The notes beneath the pieces are model-generated. The model did not search any database. It was not told the DNA's origin and was given only the letters and a program-made list of their open reading frames with translations. The position numbers and the translations under genes were made by a program. A DNA stretch of 64,000 nt from PALSA-607 sp963825425. Lineage in GTDB: Bacteria > Actinomycetota > Actinomycetes > Acidothermales > Acidothermaceae. The stretch spans positions 124,001 through 188,000 of the forward strand of contig CAWGTF010000017.1 in assembly GCA_963825425.1 (NCBI GenBank), in the 5' to 3' direction. This document shows, piece after piece, positions 58,849 through 64,000 of the stretch; within the stretch, counting starts at the first letter, position 1, and every line of letters starts with the position of its first letter.

Positions 58849-59358
58849 ATGGCGACCGGCCTCGACCTCGCAAGCGACGTCTCGGAGCGCGGCATCCGTG
58901 CCGAGCCCGACGGCTACGTGCTGTTGCGGCTCGGGGGATCGCGGTACGCCGTCGGCATGTCCGCGGTCGCTGAAGTGGGTCGGCTGCCCAAGCTGACCAG
59001 GGTGCCAGGCACGCCGATCTGGCTTTCGGGAGTCGCGAACTGGCGCGGCCGGATTCTGGCCGTCCTCGACGTCCGACCTTTGATGGGTGCACCTATCACC
59101 CCAACAGGATCGCTTGGCCGACTCGTCGTCCTGACCGCCGACACCATCACCGTCGGACTACTCACCGAAGGCGTCCAAGGTGTCATCGAGTGCGATGTCG
59201 ACATGATCGATCCGCCGCCGATGAGCCTGGATCCCGAGGCGCTGGCCCTGTTGCAGGGCCAGTTCACCCAGCCGACCGGCCCGATCGCGGTGCTCGACCC
59301 CGCTGCGGTGCTCGGGTTGCGGATGCGACTACCCGCTCCGAGGCGCGCCGGCTCCTGA
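58849..59358 (+). CDS. cheW: CheW-like chemotaxis coupling protein
   Basis: This 169-residue CheW domain links chemoreceptors to CheA. The fold pattern LRLGGSRYAVGMSAVAEV, LPKLTRVPGTPIWLSGVANW and RGRILAVLDVRPLMG matches CheW. ATG 58849. It opens the chemosensory cluster and is followed by a 250-nt gap before the receptor, where I see only a 6-bp GC hairpin. Confidence 0.94.
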   Translation: MATGLDLASDVSERGIRAEPDGYVLLRLGGSRYAVGMSAVAEVGRLPKLTRVPGTPIWLSGVANWRGRILAVLDVRPLMGAPITPTGSLGRLVVLTADTITVGLLTEGVQGVIECDVDMIDPPPMSLDPEALALLQGQFTQPTGPIAVLDPAAVLGLRMRLPAPRRAGS

Positions 59359-59457
59359 CCCGCCGAGTGTTGAAGCCCAGCGCACGCAACAACGAGCGGT
59401 GGACTTCAATGCTCCGGGCCGGACGACGGAAGTAGGCCCGCGGGGTGGCAGGTGACG

Positions 59458-59473
59458 CCGGCCGTTAGGCCGG
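59458..59473 (+). terminator. Short GC hairpin between cheW and the receptor gene
   Basis: CCGGCC (59458-59463), GTTA loop and GGCCGG (59468-59473). It is perfect but short and without a T-run, so it may be a weak attenuator or chance. The rest of the 250-nt gap shows no gene. Confidence 0.3.
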
Positions 59474-59608
59474 TTGGGCGATGCGTACGACCGATTTGGC
59501 TTCAGTACCGCCCGATCTCGCCCGATGGATCGTCAGACGCCGAACGCGTGCCGGCACCGCCGCACGACCTCACGCGGCTTCGGCCGATGTCAGTCTTCAG
59601 GAGGACTG

Positions 59609-61270
59609 GTGGAAGTCTCCAAGGCGCCCCAACGGGTGGCTGCAGCGTGTATCTGGTTGCTGCTCGGGCTCGCCGTTGTCGGCGTCCTGATCTCCGGGCG
59701 CGACGCCATCGGCACCGTGACCGTCAACGCGGCGGCCCTGCTGGCCGGCCTCGGCGTCGCTGCAGTCGGCGCGGCCATCATCACCGCCGTCTCGCTTACC
59801 GAGCTCGATAGTCCACTGCTGCATCCAAACGGCCTCGTCGTCGACCTCGGTCGCCTTGTCTATCTCGGCGGCATCACCGGCGCCCTCGTCGCCGGACATG
59901 GTGTCGCGACGCCGCTGTGGGTGCTCTACCTGCCCGTCCTGCTGTCCACGGCTTTCACCGACATCGTGGTCAAAGCCATCGCCTACGCGATCGGCGCGAG
60001 CGGCCTGACCCTCCTGGCGACCGGTGTCACCCACGGCTTCAACAAGTCTGCCGTCGTCCCTCTCATCTTGATCCTTGCGGGGTTGCCGGCTGTCGTTTCC
60101 GCCGCGAGCGCCTTTGCACAGTCGATCAACGGGGTGGCCGAAGCGGCGCAGGCCGAACGGGCTCGGCAGATCGAGGAAGTCGAACAACTGCGTGAACAGC
60201 TCATCGAAGCGCATCGTGCCGAGCGCGAGACGCTGCTCGACGAAACTCGTCGGGAGCGCGCGGAGTTGAAGGTCAAGGTCGACCGGCTGTCGGAGGCGCT
60301 CGCCAGCGCCTCACGTGGCGACCTTTCCGCCTACAACGACGGCAGCACCACCATGACCGACGGCGACGAGGCGCTCGCCTCGCTGCAGTCCGCGTTCAAC
60401 AACACGCTCGGCAATCTTCGGTTGCTCGTCGAGCAGATTCGTGGCAGCGGCGAGAGCATCTCGGCGTCCGCTGTCGAATTGCTGGCGACCGCCGAGGAGC
60501 ACGCGGCGTCTGCAACCCAGCAGTCCTCCGCAGTTGCCGAGACCACCTCGACGATCGAGGAGCTGGCCGCAACTGCGGCGCAGATCGCCGAAACGTCCGA
60601 GGCTGTCGCGCGTTACGCGGCAGAGACATTGCGCTTCGCCGAGGAGGGCCGCGAGGCCGTCGCAGCATCGGTGTCGGCGATGGACACCATCGCGCACCGC
60701 GTCGACTCCATCGCCACTCGTGCTTTGTCGTTGGGCGAGAAGTCGCAGGAGATCGGCCGCATTCTCGAGGTCATCGACGACCTCGCCGACCAGACCAACC
60801 TGCTCGCCTTGAACGCGGCGATCGAAGCTGCGCGTGCTGGCGAGCACGGACGAGGGTTCGCCGTTGTTGCGTCCGAAGTTCGCAAGCTCGCGGAACGGTC
60901 GCAAGAGTCGGCCGCGCAGATCCAGGGCATCGTGAGCGAGATCCAGGCTGAGACCAACGCGACGATCATTGCGACCGAGGAAGGCGCCAAGGAAGTTCAC
61001 CAGGGCACCGAACTCGCCCGCGGGGTGGTTGACGCACTCGAGCGGATCTCCGGCATGGTCGACGAAACAACCACCGCAGCAAAGGAAATCTCGATCGCAA
61101 CTCAGCAGCAGCGGTCGGCGTCCGACCAAGTCGTGACCGCGATGATGCAGGTTTCCGACGTGTCGCGGCAGTACGTGGTCGGCTCCAAGCAGGCGGCGGC
61201 ATCGGCGTCCCAGCTGAATGTCCTCGCGGCGGAACTGCGTGCGTCGATTGCTCAGTTCCGAGTGGCGTAG
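59609..61270 (+). CDS. Methyl-accepting chemotaxis protein with six-helix membrane sensor
   Basis: This 553-residue receptor starts at GTG 59609, which follows a perfect AGGAGG (59599-59604). About six membrane helices occupy residues 10-185; then come a long coiled coil rich in Glu/Arg and the signalling hairpin DQTNLLALNAAIEAARAG followed by EHGRGFAVVASEVRKLAERS. No periplasmic sensor domain is seen, so the signal is probably membrane or cytoplasmic. It is followed directly by CheA, which overlaps no base but is only 5 nt away. Confidence 0.93.
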   Translation: MEVSKAPQRVAAACIWLLLGLAVVGVLISGRDAIGTVTVNAAALLAGLGVAAVGAAIITAVSLTELDSPLLHPNGLVVDLGRLVYLGGITGALVAGHGVATPLWVLYLPVLLSTAFTDIVVKAIAYAIGASGLTLLATGVTHGFNKSAVVPLILILAGLPAVVSAASAFAQSINGVAEAAQAERARQIEEVEQLREQLIEAHRAERETLLDETRRERAELKVKVDRLSEALASASRGDLSAYNDGSTTMTDGDEALASLQSAFNNTLGNLRLLVEQIRGSGESISASAVELLATAEEHAASATQQSSAVAETTSTIEELAATAAQIAETSEAVARYAAETLRFAEEGREAVAASVSAMDTIAHRVDSIATRALSLGEKSQEIGRILEVIDDLADQTNLLALNAAIEAARAGEHGRGFAVVASEVRKLAERSQESAAQIQGIVSEIQAETNATIIATEEGAKEVHQGTELARGVVDALERISGMVDETTTAAKEISIATQQQRSASDQVVTAMMQVSDVSRQYVVGSKQAAASASQLNVLAAELRASIAQFRVA

Positions 61271-61275
61271 CCGCC

Positions 61276-63639
61276 GTGGCCAAGGGCACCTGGGCCGAGG
61301 ACCCCGAACTTCTCGCAACCTTTCGGGCCGAGGTCGAAGAGCGCCTCGCGTCACTGAGCGCGGGGCTTCTCCAGCTCGAATCGACCGGCTCACCGCGCCA
61401 GCTCATCGCCGGTCTGTTCCGCGACGCGCACACGGTCAAGGGTTCCGCGCGCATGATGGGCCTCACGACGGTCCTGAATACCGCGCACGCGGCTGAGGAT
61501 CTGCTCGGCGCGTTGCGCGACGGTCGGTTCCAGGTGCGTCGCGACTACGTTGACCTCTTGCTCGCGACCGTCGACGGCATCAGCCGCTCGATTGCACCCA
61601 ACCCGACGCCCGCGGTCGAGGAGTACCTCACCGAGTTGGTGAACGCGCTGCGCGGTGCGTTCGAGGGCGACGAACCGGTCACGATCCCGCGGATGGCACA
61701 GCCTGCAGCCGAACCGCCGATCGCACCCGCCGCCATCCCCGCTGGTCGAAATCGCACCGTTGTCGTGCCGGCGCCGCCGACTGTGCCTTCGCCGCCGACT
61801 GTGCCTTCGCCTCCGACGCTCGATTCACCACTGTCGTTGACCGTGCCGGTGCCCGCTGCGTCGGCTGCGGTGAGTGCGCCGATGGCTTTGATGGACGGCG
61901 GGGGCGAGCGGGCAGTGGACTCGGTGCGGGTCACGTCGCAACGGGTCTACGACCTGCTCGATGTCGTCGGCGAGGCCGAACTGGACGCACGCCGGGTAGA
62001 GAAGAACGCGGAACGGGTCATCGCGTTGGCAGCCGACCAGAAGCATTGGCTGCGTACACTTCGGGACGCAGTTGCGGCCAGCGGCGGCAGTTTGCCCGGG
62101 GAAATCGAAGCGGCCGTCTACCACGTGATGTCGGTCACCGACCAGATGCAGTCGTCGGGGCACCAGTTGCGTGAACTCGTCGAGGATTCGCGTGGCCGGC
62201 TCGCACTGGTGCGTGATGGCGCGATGGGCCTGGCGATGGTGCCAGTCCGCCGCGTGGTTGCAGCGTTCCCACGCTTGATCCGCGACGTCGCGAGCTCGAC
62301 CGGCAAGGACGTGCGCCTGACTTTGGTGGGCGAGGACGTCGAACTCGACAAGAAGGTGCTCGACGGCGTGGCCGACGCGCTCAAACACCTCGTCATCAAC
62401 GCTGTTGACCACGGCTGCGAGACGCCGGAGGAGCGCATCGCGCTCGACAAGCCGCCGCGAGCGACTGTCACCGTGTCAGCGAAGGCGGCCGGCGGGACCG
62501 TCGTGCTCGAGGTCGCCGACGACGGTCGCGGCATTGACGACGACAAGGTGCGCGCCACCGCGATCGAGCGGGGACTCCTTCCGGCCGGCAGCACGTTGGC
62601 CGGCGCCCAGCTCTTCCAGCTGCTCTTTCTTGCGTCGTTTTCGACCTCTCTCACGGTGACGTCGACCTCGGGACGTGGCGTCGGGCTCGACGTGGTGAAG
62701 ACCGCCGTCGACGACCTGGGCGGCACCATCGATGTCTTCAGTGAGCTCGGTTCGGGCAGCCGGTTCGTGCTGACGCTCCCGATCACCCTCGGCGTCCTGC
62801 GCTGCCTGATCGCGCGCGTCGGCAGCGAGCGGTACGCGGTCCCGGTGCCTGCGGTCATCGAGTCGGTGAGCCTGCGCGACGTCGCGGTCGACAACGTGGC
62901 TGGCGTTCCGGTCGTGATCCGGCACGGCGTCGCTGTGCCGCTGCTCGATCTGGGTGCTGCGCTGGGCGTCGAGGGCGATCGCGAGCCGCGCGCGGCACTC
63001 GTCGTTCGCAACGGCGGGGCCAGCGATCTCATCGCCTGGTCGGTCGATCGGCTCGAAGGTGAACTGGAGTTGGTCGTGAAGGACCTCGGCTCGTTCGTGG
63101 GCCGCCTCCCGCTGGTGACCGGTGCGACGATCGACGGCGACGGCAGCGTCGTGTGCCTGATCGACCTGCGGGAGATCTCGGTCCGGGCCGGCGGCACTGG
63201 CCACGTCGGCGGATCGATCCACCATGGCGTCGCATCTGCTGCCGAACCCTCGGTTGCGGTAAGTAGCCGCAAAGCCCGGATCCTGGTGGTCGAAGACTCA
63301 GTCGGCGTTCGCGAGCTCGAGCGGGTGATCCTCGAAAGCGCCGGCTACGACGTGGTGACCGCTGTCGACGGCCTCGACGGCATCGCGCGATTGCGTGCGC
63401 AACCCGCCGATCTGGTGCTGTCGGACGTCGAGATGCCGGGGATGGACGGGTTCACGCTGACCCGAACGATCCGCCGGACCAAGGGCTGGGAGCAGGTCCC
63501 GGTCGTGATCATGACGTCGCGCGGCGACGAAAGTGACCGCCGGGCCGGTCTTGAGGCCGGCGCGAGCGCCTACCTGCTCAAGAGTGACTTCGATCAAACC
63601 GAGCTGGTTGATACGGTTCGCCGCCTCGTCGGCCGATAG
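61276..63639 (+). CDS. cheA: Chemotaxis histidine kinase CheA with C-terminal receiver domain
   Basis: This 787-residue hybrid CheA has an Hpt domain with the phosphoacceptor His52 in DAHTVKGSARMM. A Pro-rich linker (PPTVPS repeats) replaces a P2 domain. Then come the dimerisation helices, an ATPase with NAVDHGCE, DDGRGIDD and GRGVGLDVVK, a CheW-like domain, and a receiver from about residue 667 with Asp near 717 in LVLSDVEMPGMDG. The receiver makes it a CheA-Y hybrid, which often serves as a phosphate sink or drives non-flagellar outputs. GTG 61276 starts 5 nt after the receptor gene. Confidence 0.95.
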   Translation: MAKGTWAEDPELLATFRAEVEERLASLSAGLLQLESTGSPRQLIAGLFRDAHTVKGSARMMGLTTVLNTAHAAEDLLGALRDGRFQVRRDYVDLLLATVDGISRSIAPNPTPAVEEYLTELVNALRGAFEGDEPVTIPRMAQPAAEPPIAPAAIPAGRNRTVVVPAPPTVPSPPTVPSPPTLDSPLSLTVPVPAASAAVSAPMALMDGGGERAVDSVRVTSQRVYDLLDVVGEAELDARRVEKNAERVIALAADQKHWLRTLRDAVAASGGSLPGEIEAAVYHVMSVTDQMQSSGHQLRELVEDSRGRLALVRDGAMGLAMVPVRRVVAAFPRLIRDVASSTGKDVRLTLVGEDVELDKKVLDGVADALKHLVINAVDHGCETPEERIALDKPPRATVTVSAKAAGGTVVLEVADDGRGIDDDKVRATAIERGLLPAGSTLAGAQLFQLLFLASFSTSLTVTSTSGRGVGLDVVKTAVDDLGGTIDVFSELGSGSRFVLTLPITLGVLRCLIARVGSERYAVPVPAVIESVSLRDVAVDNVAGVPVVIRHGVAVPLLDLGAALGVEGDREPRAALVVRNGGASDLIAWSVDRLEGELELVVKDLGSFVGRLPLVTGATIDGDGSVVCLIDLREISVRAGGTGHVGGSIHHGVASAAEPSVAVSSRKARILVVEDSVGVRELERVILESAGYDVVTAVDGLDGIARLRAQPADLVLSDVEMPGMDGFTLTRTIRRTKGWEQVPVVIMTSRGDESDRRAGLEAGASAYLLKSDFDQTELVDTVRRLVGR

Positions 63640-63705
63640 AGACTGTGACGCCTGAACCACCGCAAAGCCCGCCCGAGAAATAGTGTTGCAGCCTGGAGGA
63701 ACCCC

Positions 63706-64000
63706 GTGCCGACCGTGGTCATCGCCGACGACAGCCCCACCCTGCGCCGCATCGTCACGAGCGTGCTCACCCGCGAGGGCTTCGAAGTCATCCCGGCTGA
63801 GGATGGCGTCGAAGCGGTTCAGGCCGTGTTCCGGGTGCATCCTGACGCCGTTGTGCTCGACGTCCAGATGCCTCGTGTCTCTGGCTATGTAGCCGCGCGG
63901 CTGCTGAAGGATGACTGGCAGACCTCCGAAATCCCGATCGTGCTGTTGACGTCATTGGACGCCGCGAGCGACCGCTACTGGGGCGCGCAAACCGGTGCCG
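63706..64000 (+). CDS. Response regulator receiver domain (3' end outside window)
   Basis: The first 98 residues show a CheY-like receiver: VIADDSPTLRRIV at the acidic pocket, the phosphoacceptor in VVLDVQMPRVSG and the conserved LLTSLDA. GTG 63706 has GGAGGA 5 nt upstream. The protein continues past the window edge, so any output domain is unseen. Following CheA, it is probably the partner response regulator of this pathway. Confidence 0.9.
   Translation, partial: MPTVVIADDSPTLRRIVTSVLTREGFEVIPAEDGVEAVQAVFRVHPDAVVLDVQMPRVSGYVAARLLKDDWQTSEIPIVLLTSLDAASDRYWGAQTGA

Overview
The window comes from a high-GC actinobacterium. The evidence is the dense G/C-rich coding with many GTG starts, a mycothiol-pathway deacetylase (MshB type), a three-subunit actinobacterial succinate dehydrogenase, a DUF222/HNH (13E12-type) gene, GntR/UTRA control of sugar genes, and lipoprotein and Tat-like signal sequences. 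A chemosensory cluster implies a motile cell. I cannot place the genus, and I see no tRNA, rRNA, CRISPR array, integrase or transposase.

Layout. (1) 1-0.7 kb: the end of ychF. (2) 0.75-16.3 kb: a glycan or amino-sugar utilisation locus. A NagB-like deaminase and a GntR/UTRA regulator lie on the minus strand. Divergent from them are an amidohydrolase, a PfkB kinase and an aldose epimerase, followed by an ABC sugar importer without its ATPase, a tandem GNAT, a DUF4091/GH123-like protein, a GH31 glycosidase and a GH36 alpha-galactosidase. Two near-identical operator/-35 elements precede the two plus-strand transcription units. (3) 16.3-31.1 kb: five large minus-strand genes joined by 1-29 nt overlaps, encoding a two-HKD phospholipase D-like protein, a DUF6603-type beta-rich protein, and unrecognised proteins of 1018, 1497 and 588 aa. 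This is the best candidate for an undescribed system. A membrane chemoreceptor lies just upstream. (4) 33.4-42.8 kb: small housekeeping and accessory genes (GYD, a PLD lipoprotein, pterin dehydratase, MutT, a Tat-type lipoprotein, an ABC-2 exporter, a DUF222/HNH gene, TfoX, TSUP, a glutamine amidotransferase). (5) 42.8-47.2 kb: sdhCAB, in which SdhB carries an extra C-terminal domain. (6) 47.3-56.2 kb: a lipoprotein, a methyltransferase, MFS plus cupin, typA, an S9 peptidase and mshB. (7) 56.3-64 kb: a divergent FtsH-like protease, a small membrane protein, then cheW, a chemoreceptor, a CheA-REC hybrid and a response regulator cut by the window edge.

Reading caveat. Ten genes can only be read as full-length family members if single-base frameshifts are allowed. 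I find about 19 one-base insertions and one one-base deletion, clustered at 2.8-14.8, 37.4-41.7 and 54.8-55.7 kb. This insertion bias looks more like uncorrected long-read error than gene decay. Gene spans below are reconstructed across these shifts and each is flagged.
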